The notes: generated by a model not told the origin, from the letters alone. DNA of 64,000 bases from Leptolyngbya ohadii IS1 (GCF_002215035.1 NZ_NKFP01000006.1:2695080-2759079), one strand, 5' to 3'; positions 25,834-35,438 are shown, numbered from the stretch's first letter. Translations and numbers: made by a program.

Positions 25834-26625
25834 ATGTTTCTCTTCCTCTCCAAACTTCTGCCTCTCCTCATCTACCCCCTGGGACTGTCCTGCCTGCTGC
25901 TGATCGTCTCCCTCTTCACCCTCTGGAAACGTCCCCGCTTAGCCGCCGCCTGTATTGGCTTTGCCCTGGCACTTCTCCTGATCTCCAGCAATCGATTAGT
26001 CTCCGGGAACCTGGTGCGATCGCTCGAACAGCAATATCTTCCCCCCACCAGCCTCCCCACCGCTGATGCGATCGTTGTACTGGGCGGCGCAACCAAACCC
26101 CAAATGTCCCCTCGTCCTTGGATCGATGTCATGGAAGCAGGCGATCGACCCATTCACGGTGCAAGGTTGTATCAAGAGGGCAAAGCTCCTCTGGTGATCC
26201 TCAGTGGCGGACGGATTTCCTGGCAGGGTGGGGGTGGTCCAGAATCGACGGATATGGCAGCACTGATAGAAGCATTAGGCGTTCCCAAGTCGGCGATCGT
26301 CGAAGACCCCACTTCCCTCAACACCCGTGAAAACGCCGTAAACGTGCAAAAAATCCTCCAGTCCCGCCAGATTAATCGAATCCTGCTGGTGACATCCGCG
26401 ATGCACATGCCGCGATCGATCCAGATTTTCCGTCACCTGGGAATCGATGCCATCCCCGCCCCCACGGATTTTCTGATTACCGATGAGGAATTTGCCTCCG
26501 CCACCGACAGTTCCCAGGCAAGACTGATCAGCCTCCTCCCCGACATCGACGGTCTTTACGGCTTCACCCGTGCCCTCAAAGAGTACATTGGCATCTTCGT
26601 CTACCGTCTACGCGGCTGGCTCTAA
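25834..26625 (+). CDS. YdcF/DUF218 family membrane protein
   Basis: 263 residues. Two N-terminal membrane helices (about residues 7-30 and 35-55) precede the DUF218 domain: ADAIVVLGGATKP, H-G-A-R-L-Y-Q-E-G, LVILSGGRISW, ENAVNVQKIL and LVTSAMHMPRSIQIF. The layout is that of ElyC/SanA-type envelope proteins, which affect peptidoglycan or surface polysaccharide synthesis. Function in cyanobacteria is unknown. It runs toward the small protein at 26730. Confidence 0.9.
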   Translation: MFLFLSKLLPLLIYPLGLSCLLLIVSLFTLWKRPRLAAACIGFALALLLISSNRLVSGNLVRSLEQQYLPPTSLPTADAIVVLGGATKPQMSPRPWIDVMEAGDRPIHGARLYQEGKAPLVILSGGRISWQGGGGPESTDMAALIEALGVPKSAIVEDPTSLNTRENAVNVQKILQSRQINRILLVTSAMHMPRSIQIFRHLGIDAIPAPTDFLITDEEFASATDSSQARLISLLPDIDGLYGFTRALKEYIGIFVYRLRGWL

Positions 26626-26729
26626 AAGCTCTCAAGACTTTCCTCCAACCAACTGGTAGCCCCACTCTAGAACCGCTACCCTAAAAGAACTCCCCCTCTC
26701 CCCTGCTCCCCTGCTACTCATCCACCCTT

Positions 26730-26960
26730 ATGTCCGACCCTCTCCACCACATCATCCCCATCCCCCAGGCAGACGTTGCCGAAGTTTTCACGGTCTACCA
26801 GACAACTCACCAGTTTTATCATGAGGTTGAGTTGCGGGAAGAATGGGAACAGCACTGCCTCTGGTACGCCCAGGTCGCCGCAGAACATCGGCGCGATCTG
26901 GAAAAGATGCAGAATGAGCCAAGCATTATCGGCTGGTTTTACGGCTGGAAAAATCGCTAA
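26730..26960 (+). CDS. Small hypothetical protein, 76 residues
   Basis: A short soluble helical protein (MSDPLHHIIPIPQADVAEV...) rich in Glu, Trp and Tyr, ending in IIGWFYGWKNR. No family is recognised. The reading frame uses the same codon preferences as neighbouring genes, and it fills the gap between YdcF and cysS exactly, overlapping the convergent cysS stop by four bases. I rate it likely real, possibly co-transcribed with ydcF. Confidence 0.6.
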   Translation: MSDPLHHIIPIPQADVAEVFTVYQTTHQFYHEVELREEWEQHCLWYAQVAAEHRRDLEKMQNEPSIIGWFYGWKNR

Positions 26961-28453
26961 ATGGTGTGCCACTCCACAACACCGCCCGGTTTATCGACGA
27001 GCGCGATCCCCTGTGCCTTCAGTTCGTCTCGGATGCGATCGGCTTCGGCAAAGTTTTTGGCTTTCTTGGCGGCTTGACGCTGTTCGATTAATGCTTCGAT
27101 TTGGGCGGGATCAAGGGCGATCGTCTCCTCTACTGGCTTCGCTTCCAGTCCCAGAATTTGGGCGAGGCAGACCAGGGTTTGCCACTGTTGTCGCAGGGTT
27201 TGAGCGTCGGAGAGGGATTTGCCTTCGTGGGTGAGGCGATTGCCTTCTTTCTGGAGATCCTTTGCCAGGTCGAAAATTGCTGCCATCGCACCTGCGGTAT
27301 TCAGGTCGTCGTCCATTGCTTCCTGGAACTGCTTAGTCGCTTCACTGTCGGGAATTCGCATGGCGGCGGGATCGCCGAACGAGGAATCTTTTTTATCCGT
27401 CCAGCCCAGAGATTCCCCGTGCTTGTAGCCAAACAGCAGTCCCTCGGTCAGCGTTTCCCAGGCATTCTCGGCGGACTGTAAGCCTTCCTCCGTGAAGTCC
27501 AATGGTTTACGATACTGAGCTTGCAGCAAAAATAGCCGCACCGCCATCGGGTCAGGGGCATTTTCCGAATCCAGCAGGGCACGAACCGTCGTAAAATTCC
27601 CCAGCGACTTGGACATTTTCTCGCCGCCCACGTTCAGCATTCCGTTGTGCAGCCAGTACCGCGCCAGGGGATGTCCCGTCACCGCTTCCGACTGAGCAAT
27701 TTCATTTTCGTGATGCGGGAAGATCAGATCCGCGCCGCCCATGTGGATGTCGATCGTCTCTCCCAGTTCCTTGCCTTTGGCATCTGCGAAGCACTCGCGC
27801 ACCATTGCCGAGCATTCAATATGCCAGCCCGGACGACCCGCCCCCCAATCCGACTCCCAGGAAGGCTCTCCCGGCTTCGCGGCTTTCCAGAGGGCAAAGT
27901 CAAACGGGTCTTTCTTCTTCTGGGCATCGGGATCAGCTTCGACTCGACCGCTCGCGCCTGCCTGCATATCCTCTAGCTTGCGTCCGGACAGCTTGCCGTA
28001 CTGGGAGAAATTCCGCACCGAGTAATAGACATCCCCTTCGGCAGCGTAGGCAAAGCCCTTTTGCTCCAGTTCGTGGATCAGTCGCTTAATGCCGTCTAGC
28101 GTATGGGTGGCACGGGGATACTCATCGGCATCCAGGATGTTCAGTCGCCGCATATCCTCGAAGTAGGCATCCGTGTAGCGATCGGAGACTTCCTGCATCG
28201 TGGAGCCTTCTTCCCGCGCTTTGTTGAGAATCTTATCGTCAATGTCGGTAAAGTTCTGCACGTACCGCACATCAAATCCGCGCCAGCGCAGGTATCGTCG
28301 CAGGGTATCCCACACCACGTAGGTTCGCGCATGACCCAGGTGGCTGTAGTTGTACACCGTTACGCCGCAGCAATACATCTTCACCTTACCGGGTTCGATC
28401 GGCTCAAAGGGTTCCTTGCGTCGGGTCAGGGTGTTATAGAGCGTCAGGGTCAT
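26957..28453 (-). CDS. cysS: Cysteinyl-tRNA synthetase
   Basis: Class I synthetase attaching Cys to tRNA-Cys. The ATG at 28453 (MTLTLYNTLTRR) is preferred to the TTG at 28463. The sequence has the HIGH-like HLGHARTYV, the zinc-site Cys (first in YCCGVTVY), and KMSKSLGNF near the middle. The 498-residue length is somewhat longer than the usual 460-480. C-terminal helical domain runs to LVDKPGGVVEW. No neighbours of related function. Confidence 0.97.
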   Translation of the reverse strand: MTLTLYNTLTRRKEPFEPIEPGKVKMYCCGVTVYNYSHLGHARTYVVWDTLRRYLRWRGFDVRYVQNFTDIDDKILNKAREEGSTMQEVSDRYTDAYFEDMRRLNILDADEYPRATHTLDGIKRLIHELEQKGFAYAAEGDVYYSVRNFSQYGKLSGRKLEDMQAGASGRVEADPDAQKKKDPFDFALWKAAKPGEPSWESDWGAGRPGWHIECSAMVRECFADAKGKELGETIDIHMGGADLIFPHHENEIAQSEAVTGHPLARYWLHNGMLNVGGEKMSKSLGNFTTVRALLDSENAPDPMAVRLFLLQAQYRKPLDFTEEGLQSAENAWETLTEGLLFGYKHGESLGWTDKKDSSFGDPAAMRIPDSEATKQFQEAMDDDLNTAGAMAAIFDLAKDLQKEGNRLTHEGKSLSDAQTLRQQWQTLVCLAQILGLEAKPVEETIALDPAQIEALIEQRQAAKKAKNFAEADRIRDELKAQGIALVDKPGGVVEWHTI

Positions 28454-28588
28454 GGTATCTGTCAAACCTCATCGTTTGAGGAAATTAGCAATAATATGAA
28501 GAAGGATCATCCGCAAACGTCAGCATTCCAGAAAAGGAGGCGACGTTGCAAGCTTTCCTTCCTATTTTGACGCTTTCTCCTAAGGGTT

Positions 28589-29761
28589 ATGACATCAGCA
28601 GCCACGACAAATTCGCCCTCGAAGATGGACAATGCCAAGCACGGGCTTCCGGTTACGATCATTACCGGGTTTCTGGGAAGCGGTAAAACCACCCTGCTCA
28701 ACCACATCCTGACTAACCAGGAGGGTCTGAAGACCGCCGTTCTGGTGAACGAGTTTGGCGAAATCGGCATCGACAACGAACTGCTGATTACCCTGGACAA
28801 CAACGAAGACAACATGGTGGAACTCAGCAACGGCTGTATCTGCTGCACCATTAATAATGATCTGGTGGAAGCTGTCTACAAGGTGCTGGAACGCCGCGAC
28901 AATATTGATTACCTCGTCGTCGAAACCACCGGACTTGCCGACCCCCTGCCGATCGCCCTCACCTTCCTGGGAACCGAACTGCGCGATATGTGTCGTCTGG
29001 ATTCGATCGTCACCGTGGTTGACTCCGAAAACTACAGCCTCGACCTCTTCAACAGTCAGGCGGCATACAACCAGATCCTCTACGGTGATATCATCCTGCT
29101 CAACAAAGCCGATCTGGTAGACGAAGCAAACCTCGATCTGCTGGAAGTTAAAATCCGTGACGTGAAGGACGGGGCACGCATCCTCCGAACCCAAAAGGCA
29201 CAAGTTCCCCTGCCGCTCGTCCTTAGCGTAGGACTGTTTGAGTCCGATAAGTACTTCGCCCCGGAAGACAAAGGGCACGATCACGACCATCACGATCATG
29301 ATCATCACGATCATGACCACGCACACGATCACCACGATCACGGGCATGATCACCATGATCATTCCGCCTGCGACCACGATCACGGGCACTGCGCTCACGA
29401 CCACGATCACGATCATCACCATCACCACTCCGATCACCTGGCGATCGATGGCTTCACCTCTATCTCAATCGAGAGCGACAAGCCCTTTGCGATCAAGAAA
29501 TTCCAGCATTTCCTGGACAATCAGCTTCCTGCTTCCGTCTTCCGTGCCAAAGGCATCCTCTGGTTTGACGAAAGCCCGAAGCGTCACATTTTCCACCTCA
29601 GCGGCAAACGCTTTTCCCTCGACGACGAAGAGTGGGGCGATCGTCCGAAGAAAAACCAGATCGTACTGATTGGACAAAACCTCGATCACGATACCCTGCG
29701 CCAGCAGATTCAAGACTGCTTCTGCATCCCCTCCACACGCGGCAAGGGCTTCGGTAAGTAA
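28589..29761 (+). CDS. COG0523-family GTPase metal chaperone with His-rich insert (CobW/ZigA-like)
   Basis: 390 residues. The G3E GTPase domain has the P-loop GFLGSGKTTLLNHIL, the metal-binding C-x-C-C of NGCICCTI, and N-K-A-D (LLNKADLVD). A long His/Asp-rich insert occupies about residues 229-281, with more than 25 His in 53 positions, followed by the CobW C-terminal domain (IWFDESPKRHIFHLSGKR-type sequence). Members hand zinc, or cobalt, to target enzymes in the cytosol, and His-rich inserts are thought to bind Zn or Ni. No metalloenzyme gene is adjacent and no Zur-box-like palindrome was seen in the 120-bp leader. Terminator at 29790-29819. Confidence 0.9.
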   Translation: MTSAATTNSPSKMDNAKHGLPVTIITGFLGSGKTTLLNHILTNQEGLKTAVLVNEFGEIGIDNELLITLDNNEDNMVELSNGCICCTINNDLVEAVYKVLERRDNIDYLVVETTGLADPLPIALTFLGTELRDMCRLDSIVTVVDSENYSLDLFNSQAAYNQILYGDIILLNKADLVDEANLDLLEVKIRDVKDGARILRTQKAQVPLPLVLSVGLFESDKYFAPEDKGHDHDHHDHDHHDHDHAHDHHDHGHDHHDHSACDHDHGHCAHDHDHDHHHHHSDHLAIDGFTSISIESDKPFAIKKFQHFLDNQLPASVFRAKGILWFDESPKRHIFHLSGKRFSLDDEEWGDRPKKNQIVLIGQNLDHDTLRQQIQDCFCIPSTRGKGFGK

Positions 29762-29789
29762 GACACAATTTCATTTCTGAAGTAAGGCG

Positions 29790-29819
29790 ATCGGGTGGAG
29801 TGACATCTGCCCGATTTTT
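29790..29819 (+). terminator. Rho-independent terminator of the COG0523 gene
   Basis: ATCGGG and CCCGAT pair around a 14-base loop and are followed by TTTTT. It lies about 30 bp after the stop and before dtd. Confidence 0.7.
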
Positions 29820-29842
29820 CACGAAGTTCCGGCAAATTCCCT

Positions 29843-30301
29843 ATGCGTGCTGTCCTCCAGCGAGTCACCGCTTCCCAAGTCACAGTCAACGGCGAAGTCA
29901 TCGGCAAGATCGGATGCGGATTAAACCTGCTCGTGGGCATCTCCGATACTGATACCGAAGCTGAGCTGGACTGGATGGTGAAAAAATGCCTGGATTTGCG
30001 GCTCTTTCCTGGGGAGGAAGGCAACCGATTCGACCGCTCAATTCTGGAAATTCAGGGAGAAATTCTGGTCATTAGTCAGTTCACCCTTTACGGTGACTGT
30101 CGCAAAGGCAGAAGACCCTCCTTCGATCGAGCGGCTGCTCCCCCTTCTGCTGAGAAGTATTACGAAATGTTTGTGGCAAAACTGCGGCAGAGCGGACTGA
30201 AAATCGAGACGGGCAAGTTTGGCGCAATGATGCAGGTCTCGATTGAAAACGACGGTCCAGTCACGATCCTGTTAGAGCGAGAAGCGGCGATCGCCGACTA
30301 G
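29843..30301 (+). CDS. dtd: D-aminoacyl-tRNA deacylase
   Basis: Removes D-amino acids (and glycine mis-charged to tRNA-Ala) from tRNA. The 152-residue protein starts [19 protein letters not shown] and has [17 protein letters not shown] (family Ser-Gln-x-Thr motif) and, near the end, NDGPVT (family N-x-G-P-x-T). Length is normal. It follows a terminator by about 25 bp, so it likely has its own promoter. Confidence 0.96.
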   Translation: MRAVLQRVTASQVTVNGEVIGKIGCGLNLLVGISDTDTEAELDWMVKKCLDLRLFPGEEGNRFDRSILEIQGEILVISQFTLYGDCRKGRRPSFDRAAAPPSAEKYYEMFVAKLRQSGLKIETGKFGAMMQVSIENDGPVTILLEREAAIAD

Positions 30302-30478
30302 TTCTTCAGCCATTCTTCTATCGCTGCCATTGGGGAAGTCCACGGTATCTGTTCACAAACTGTATCCTATGATATAAAATCTTCTGATGTAAAATTCCTT
30401 TGTAATGATTGACACCTTATTAGATCCGTTGCTAATGTGAACCAATGTTACGTTAGTTCCCTCACGCGGTTTACTTCT

Positions 30479-31321
30479 ATGGCAGGTGTTGCCGTCTCGA
30501 CTGCTCAGCAACGGGTGCAAGTTTTTCACAGAAATAGTCTCTACAACGCTTCAGGCGCTGTTTCAATCAGTTCTACGACTCCCATGACCGTATTTTGCGA
30601 CTTTGATGGTCCGATCGTGGATGTCTCCGAACGCTATTACAGCACTTATTGTCAGGGCTTGGACGCCGTTCAAACGGTTGCAGCCCAGCGAGGCACCTAC
30701 ACACCGCTCTGCCGCCTCAGCAAGTCCCAATTCTGGCGCATGAAGCAGGAACGCACCCCCGATCGGGAAATCGCAATGCGATCGGGACTTCAGGGCAACC
30801 AAATCGATTTTTTCCTTGAGCAGGTTAGCGAGATTGTGAACCGGGCAGAACTGCTGCACCAGGACAAGCTACAGCCCGGTGTCCGTCATGCCCTTACCAT
30901 GCTGCATACTCAGGGAGTGCGGCTCATTCTGGTAACGCTGCGCCGTCAGACCCAGGCATCTCAGTGGCTTGAGCGGGAAGGATTAGCACACCTGTTTACG
31001 CAAATTCGCGGTACGTCCGACGATTCCTTCGCCTACGTTAATCTGGCACAGCACAAAACAGATCTGCTGAGCGGTGTAATCTCCGAGTGTTCCTGGCGCA
31101 ATCCTGGAGCCATCGGCACTTCCGCCTGCATGATTGGCGATACCGAAGCGGATATTCTGGCGGGTCAAGCAGCAGGTATTCCTACGATCGCGTTGACCTG
31201 CGGGATTCGGAGTCAGACTTACCTTCAGTCTTTCCAGCCCACTGCCATTCATGCCAATTTGGTTGCAGCAGTGTACGATTTGCTGAATACCCGCCGCCTC
31301 TTGGCTTCCGTGATGGCTTAG
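30479..31321 (+). CDS. HAD-superfamily hydrolase
   Basis: The core begins at MTVFCDFDGPIVD (residue 36 from the ATG at 30479), with the nucleophile and acid Asp pair in FCDFDGP; the thr/ser motif is LVTLRRQ, and the acidic motif is MIGDTEADILAGQAAG. The product is about 280 residues with a helical cap (residues about 55-130). The start is uncertain: GTG 30437, ATG 30479 and ATG 30584 are all in frame with no strong ribosome site; 30584 sits just before the conserved core. It is a cytosolic phosphatase-type protein with unknown substrate. Confidence 0.85.
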   Translation: MAGVAVSTAQQRVQVFHRNSLYNASGAVSISSTTPMTVFCDFDGPIVDVSERYYSTYCQGLDAVQTVAAQRGTYTPLCRLSKSQFWRMKQERTPDREIAMRSGLQGNQIDFFLEQVSEIVNRAELLHQDKLQPGVRHALTMLHTQGVRLILVTLRRQTQASQWLEREGLAHLFTQIRGTSDDSFAYVNLAQHKTDLLSGVISECSWRNPGAIGTSACMIGDTEADILAGQAAGIPTIALTCGIRSQTYLQSFQPTAIHANLVAAVYDLLNTRRLLASVMA

Positions 31322-31338
31322 GGAACAAGGCAAAATCA

Positions 31339-31368
31339 AGGGCGATGAGAAATTATCCCGATCGCCCT
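31339..31368. terminator. Hairpin between convergent genes
   Basis: AGGGCGAT and ATCGCCCT form an 8-bp perfect stem with a 14-base loop just after the HAD stop. No T run follows, so it may act as a weak bidirectional terminator. Confidence 0.45.
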
Positions 31369-31394
31369 GCAATCCTTCCTATCGCACCTTACTT

Positions 31395-32651
31395 CTATCG
31401 CACCTCAATTCGCTGCAACTGGACATCCTTGTAGTAGTGGCTGACAATCTGCTGATAGTTCCAGCCGCGCAGAGCTAGCGCATAGGCACCGTACTGGCTC
31501 ATGCCAACGCCATGCCCAAATCCACTGCCGCTAATCTGAAACGACACCGGAACCGAAGGGACGTTATCTCCCGCACTGGCAACGCGCCCCAACACCGGGT
31601 CGATCGAGAACAGGGTACTTCTTAAGTCCATCTTGGCGCGAAACTCGTCCGCATCGATCGTCACATCTCCAGCAGTTCCGTTGATTTGCAGCGACAAAAC
31701 TCGCCCATGCTGATGACGGTTTGGCACGATCGCCGTAATGGTTCCCTGATATCCGATCGCCTGTGCAACTTCCTGAGCGGAGACAGTGCGAGGATTCCAT
31801 TTGCAGCCCTGCATATCCTGATCTGGACTGGGGACTCCTCTCAGGTAAGGCAGAGGATTAGTCCAGATGTCCTCCACGTTCTCCGTGTGCCCCCCCGCAC
31901 AAGAATGGAATACTGCGTTAATAATCTGTCCTTGATAGGTTAAAACCTGTCCTTTCGTCGCATCTACGGCAGCTCTGGTGCTGGCGGCTTCTGCTTCCAG
32001 TCCGTTATAAACTTGCCAGCGGGTGGTGTCGCCCACATCAAAGACCGCATTGGCGCTGTTTTGCCGCTGATACAGCACATAGGAACGAGCCGCCACCGCC
32101 TGTGCCTTCAGTGCTTGAATATCCCAGTTTGCAGGCATTTCCGCGCCAACAACGCTGTAGAGATACTGCTCCAGGTCAACATAGTTGACTGCCGTCAAAC
32201 CACCCGCCGTCGGAGTAACCAGCGTTCTGCCGCGATACCATTTATCGCCAATAAACACATAGCCATCTGCACTCTTCGGCTCAACCCAAAGCTGGGTTGT
32301 TTCAACCTCGTTAATTGCAATCTGTCCATCCTCGGACTGCGCCATCACCGCATTCATGCCCGGAATCTGTGCCAGCACCTTGCCAGAACTATCCCGCAGC
32401 ACTGCATCCGTAGAACTCCCGACTTTGACCTGGCTAACATCCTGCTCGATCGCCACCCGCAGCTCCAGATTTGCCAAAGCAGGTGCGATCGCCAGCAGCC
32501 AAAACAACAGCGTCATCCAGCCTGACTTCTTGCCGTAATGCCCGATCCACCTCAGCCACCGCAACCCGATCGAAGTCTCGGCAGTTCCTTCCGCAGGCGA
32601 TTGAACGGCTTGATCGATCGCTGCCTCAGCAGCAGGCTGTGTATTTATCAT
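31395..32651 (-). CDS. SpoIID/LytB domain protein
   Basis: 418 residues. A hydrophobic helix at about residues 45-60 (WMTLLFWLLAIAPALANL) acts as a signal or anchor. The SpoIID domain follows: VDLEQYLYSVVGAEMPANWDIQALKAQAVAARSY region, C-A-G-G-H-T-E-N (NAVFHSCAGGHTENVEDIW), and GFGHGVGMSQYGAYALA near the end. SpoIID-type proteins cut glycan strands stripped of stem peptides, so a role in wall remodelling is expected. Length and order are normal for cyanobacterial members. The gene converges with the HAD gene. Confidence 0.93.
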   Translation of the reverse strand: MINTQPAAEAAIDQAVQSPAEGTAETSIGLRWLRWIGHYGKKSGWMTLLFWLLAIAPALANLELRVAIEQDVSQVKVGSSTDAVLRDSSGKVLAQIPGMNAVMAQSEDGQIAINEVETTQLWVEPKSADGYVFIGDKWYRGRTLVTPTAGGLTAVNYVDLEQYLYSVVGAEMPANWDIQALKAQAVAARSYVLYQRQNSANAVFDVGDTTRWQVYNGLEAEAASTRAAVDATKGQVLTYQGQIINAVFHSCAGGHTENVEDIWTNPLPYLRGVPSPDQDMQGCKWNPRTVSAQEVAQAIGYQGTITAIVPNRHQHGRVLSLQINGTAGDVTIDADEFRAKMDLRSTLFSIDPVLGRVASAGDNVPSVPVSFQISGSGFGHGVGMSQYGAYALALRGWNYQQIVSHYYKDVQLQRIEVR

Positions 32652-33075
32652 TTATCAGGCTCCTCTCACCTCAATATCTATCGACAGCACGGATACAGTG
32701 TGATGAACGCTGCACGCATTGGCACTGCACGCATTTGGTACTGCACGCACTCTGCGCGAATTTTGTGCGATTGATTACGAGATTGCAATAACCCTGGTAC
32801 ATCTTATTGCAACTTTTTAAACTTCCGCCACTTCTTTCCGAAATCAAGACATTCGCTCGTGAAGCTATTCAAAATTTTGCGATCGTCCCCTCCCTTCCAG
32901 ACCCACCTTTCGCGATCGGGTTCCCCCACTCAAGGGTTTCGGTGAGGCGATCGACTCCCTCAGGACACGTGAGTATTGGAACCAGGCTCCCTGCCCACCC
33001 TATTCCCCACTCCCCACTCCCCAGATATGTCACGATAGAAGAAATCCAACTCACCGCCCCAGGTAGGTTTAAGCT
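32652..33075. other. Spacer of about 420 bp with direct repeats
   Basis: Three copies of CTGCACGCA spaced 15-16 bp apart (32710, 32725, 32741) follow the SpoIID start. Further on, a pyrimidine-rich tract (CCCCACTCCCCACTCCCC, about 33009-33026) stands before rnz. No gene is recognised. Confidence 0.5.
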
Positions 33076-34260
33076 TTGCAGATCACATTCCTCGGCACTA
33101 GTTCCGGTGTGCCAACCCGATCGCGTAATGTGTCCAGTGTTGCCCTGAGACTGCCCCAGCGGGCAGAGGTTTGGCTGTTTGACTGCGGCGAGGGAACGCA
33201 GCACCAGATCCTTCGCAGCGATTTGCGGGTCAGCCAGATCACCAAGATCTTCATTACTCATATGCACGGTGATCACATCTACGGGCTGATGGGTCTGCTG
33301 GCAAGCTGTGGATTGGCGGGGAACCCTAGCCGAATTGATATCTACGGTCCGCCCAATCTCAATGAGTATTTGAAAGCGGCAAGACAGTTCTCCCAAACGC
33401 ACTTTTCCTATCCAGTGAAGGTGCATACGGTGGAACCGGGGCTGGTGCTGGAGGAAGAGGAATTTACGGTGATTTGTGCGCCGCTGACTCACCGCCTGCC
33501 TGCCTTTGGCTATCGGGTGGCAGAGAAAGATCGTCCAGGACGGTTTGATGTCGATCGCGCAATTGCACTGGGCATTCCTTCAGGTCCGCTCTACGGCAAA
33601 CTGAAGCGAGGCGAGGCAATTACCCTGCCCGATGGACGGATTGTGAACGGCAAAGACCTCTGTGGCGAAACGGAAATTGGGCGCAAGTTTGTTTACTGTA
33701 CCGACACAATCTACTGTGACAATGCGGTGAAGCTGGCGCAGGATGCCGATGTGCTGGTGCATGAAGCTACCTTTGCCCACCAGGATGCCGAGCTTGCCTA
33801 TCAGCGACTTCACTCCACCTCCACAATGGCGGCGCAGACTGGTCTGGGTGCCCAGGTCAAGCAGCTGATTATGACCCACTTCAGCCCCCGCTATGCCCCC
33901 GGAAATCCGATCGTTCTGGAAGACCTTCTGATCGAAGCAAAAGCTATCTTTCCGCAAACGATCATGGCGCACGACTTCATGACCTACGAAATTCCGCGTC
34001 GCTTGGCGGACGGTCAGCCCTCAACAGCCGAAACTGCTAAAACCCAAAACTCAAAACCTCAAAACCCTAAACCTCAAAATCCTAAACCCCAAAACCCTAA
34101 ACCTCAAAACTCTAAGACCCAGAATCCTGAGGCTCAAAATCCTGAGGCTCAACCCGGAGAAAAATCGGAAAAACCCAAGAAGGGTGCTGCAAAAACACCC
34201 GGAAAATCCGCTGCGAAATCTTCCGGTAAGCCAGTGGCTACAAAGCCAAAATCTGTGTAA
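33076..34260 (+). CDS. rnz: Ribonuclease Z with repeat-rich C-terminal tail
   Basis: Endonuclease that trims the 3' ends of tRNA precursors. The start is a TTG at 33076 behind AGGTAGG (about 8 bases), giving [17 protein letters not shown], the usual beginning. Zinc ligands are in [11 protein letters not shown] (H-x-H-x-D-H), [12 protein letters not shown], and [10 protein letters not shown] near residue 275. The enzyme core ends near residue 312 ([12 protein letters not shown]). The remaining ~80 residues are unusual: repeats of P-Q-N-P-K followed by a Lys/Ala/Pro-rich tail ending [10 protein letters not shown]. The tail is absent from typical bacterial RNase Z (about 310-320 residues). Confidence 0.95.
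   Translation: MQITFLGTSSGVPTRSRNVSSVALRLPQRAEVWLFDCGEGTQHQILRSDLRVSQITKIFITHMHGDHIYGLMGLLASCGLAGNPSRIDIYGPPNLNEYLKAARQFSQTHFSYPVKVHTVEPGLVLEEEEFTVICAPLTHRLPAFGYRVAEKDRPGRFDVDRAIALGIPSGPLYGKLKRGEAITLPDGRIVNGKDLCGETEIGRKFVYCTDTIYCDNAVKLAQDADVLVHEATFAHQDAELAYQRLHSTSTMAAQTGLGAQVKQLIMTHFSPRYAPGNPIVLEDLLIEAKAIFPQTIMAHDFMTYEIPRRLADGQPSTAETAKTQNSKPQNPKPQNPKPQNPKPQNSKTQNPEAQNPEAQPGEKSEKPKKGAAKTPGKSAAKSSGKPVATKPKSV
34049..34153. repeat. 15-bp in-frame tandem repeat, seven units, in rnz
   Basis: Seven 15-bp units with consensus ACCCTAAACCTCAAA encode N-P-K-P-Q repeats. The middle three are nearly identical; the last two (ATCCTGAGGCTCAAA) have changed to encode N-P-E-A-Q. Confidence 0.9.
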
Positions 34261-34360
34261 GTGGCAGCAGGACTACCGTTCAGGAGCAATTCTCAGGGCA
34301 GTGATGCGATCGAGCAGGGGAAGAGTATAATCTCTCTGATCTTCCCTCACACCGCCTCCC

Positions 34361-34948
34361 GTGAAACTGACTGCACCCACCCAACTCCTCTGGGCTTTAA
34401 TTGGGCTGATCCTGACGATCGGCGGCACGCTGGTTGAGGCATTTATTACCAGTCCGCCGTGGGCTTGGGGGCAGGGAGTCCATCCGGTGTCGCTGGGTGT
34501 CACCTGTCAGGTAGGAGCGGTGCTGTTAACGGGGTGTTTAGCGGGAAGTCGGGCGGCTGCCATTTCCCAGATTGCCTACCTGTTGCTGGGGCTGACCTGG
34601 TTTAATGTCTTCACGCAGGGCGGTGGGTTTGACTATTTGTTCCGCCCCACGTTTGGCTATCTGCTGGGGTTTGTGCCCGGAGCCTGGGTCTGCGGATGGC
34701 TGGCATTTCGACTCCCCCTTCGGCTGGAATTTCTCACCCTAAGCAGTCTGGCGGGCTTACTCACCATTCATCTCACCGGAACCCTCTATCTAATGCTGGC
34801 GCACGTCTTCAGCTGGGTGAACCTGGGCAGTCAGTCGATCGCCAATGCCCTCCTCACTTATTCAGTGCAGCCGCTTCCGGGTCAGCTTGCGGTCGTTTGT
34901 GCCATTTCGGTGCTGGCTTTTCTCCTGCGCCACCTGCTGCTTTACTGA
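34361..34948 (+). CDS. bioY: Biotin transporter BioY-like
   Basis: 195 residues with about six membrane helices. The start is GTG at 34361. It carries the BioY signature GLVLG-like GGTLVEAF and the family pattern around VHPVSLGVTCQVGAVLLTGCLAGSRAA-type sequence, then GPTFGYLLGFVPGAW-like RPTFGYLLGFVPGAWVCG. BioY is the substrate-binding S component of the biotin ECF transporter and can work with or without EcfA-T. It ends 4 bp before lspA, so they are co-transcribed. Biotin specificity is inferred from the family. Confidence 0.88.
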   Translation: MKLTAPTQLLWALIGLILTIGGTLVEAFITSPPWAWGQGVHPVSLGVTCQVGAVLLTGCLAGSRAAAISQIAYLLLGLTWFNVFTQGGGFDYLFRPTFGYLLGFVPGAWVCGWLAFRLPLRLEFLTLSSLAGLLTIHLTGTLYLMLAHVFSWVNLGSQSIANALLTYSVQPLPGQLAVVCAISVLAFLLRHLLLY

Positions 34949-34952
34949 TGGT

Positions 34953-35438
34953 ATGAGAGTAAAAAATCCGTTCTTTTGGGCTGCTGCAATCGTCGGGCTG
35001 ATCGTGGATCAGGTGACAAAGCTTCTGGTACTCAATACCTTTGAGCTAGGGCAAACCATTCCGCTGATTCAGGGCGTGTTTCACTTAACGTTTGTCACCA
35101 ATAAGGGGGCAGCCTTCAGCTTATTCAGCGAAAGCGGCGAATGGCTGCGGTGGCTCTCCCTTGCCGTTAGTCTGGGCTTAATTGCGCTGGGCTGGTTCTC
35201 TCGGCTGACTCGCTGGGAGCAGTGGGGCTATGGATTTATCTTGGCAGGGGCAGCAGGGAACGGGATCGATCGCTTTTTACGCGGCGAAGTGGTGGACTTC
35301 TTTGATTTCCGCCTGATTCAGTTTCCCGTCTTCAACGTAGCGGACGTCTGCATCAATATTGGAATTGTTTGCCTGCTGATTGCGGCATTTCGTCCTCAAA
35401 ACGGCAATGGGCAGCCGAAGCGATCGCCAAGGGACTAA
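34953..35438 (+). CDS. lspA: Lipoprotein signal peptidase (signal peptidase II)
   Basis: 161 residues from the ATG at 34953 (MRVKNPFFWAAAIVGLIVDQVTK); longer in-frame versions overlap bioY and lack similarity. The membrane aspartyl peptidase cleaves prolipoproteins. Catalytic Asp residues are in AAGNGIDRF and FNVADVCINIG; other marks are DQVTKLLV and TNKGAAFS. Four membrane helices. It follows bioY closely. Confidence 0.96.
   Translation: MRVKNPFFWAAAIVGLIVDQVTKLLVLNTFELGQTIPLIQGVFHLTFVTNKGAAFSLFSESGEWLRWLSLAVSLGLIALGWFSRLTRWEQWGYGFILAGAAGNGIDRFLRGEVVDFFDFRLIQFPVFNVADVCINIGIVCLLIAAFRPQNGNGQPKRSPRD

Noticed and set aside
28595-29437. Long open frame antisense to the COG0523 gene
   Set aside because: It is the reverse reading of the His-rich repeat (giving V-M-I-V-rich sequence) and has no ribosome site or family likeness.
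32807-33148. Frame covering the leader of rnz
   Set aside because: It translates the pyrimidine-rich tract and the start of rnz in a wrong frame; no conserved sequence.
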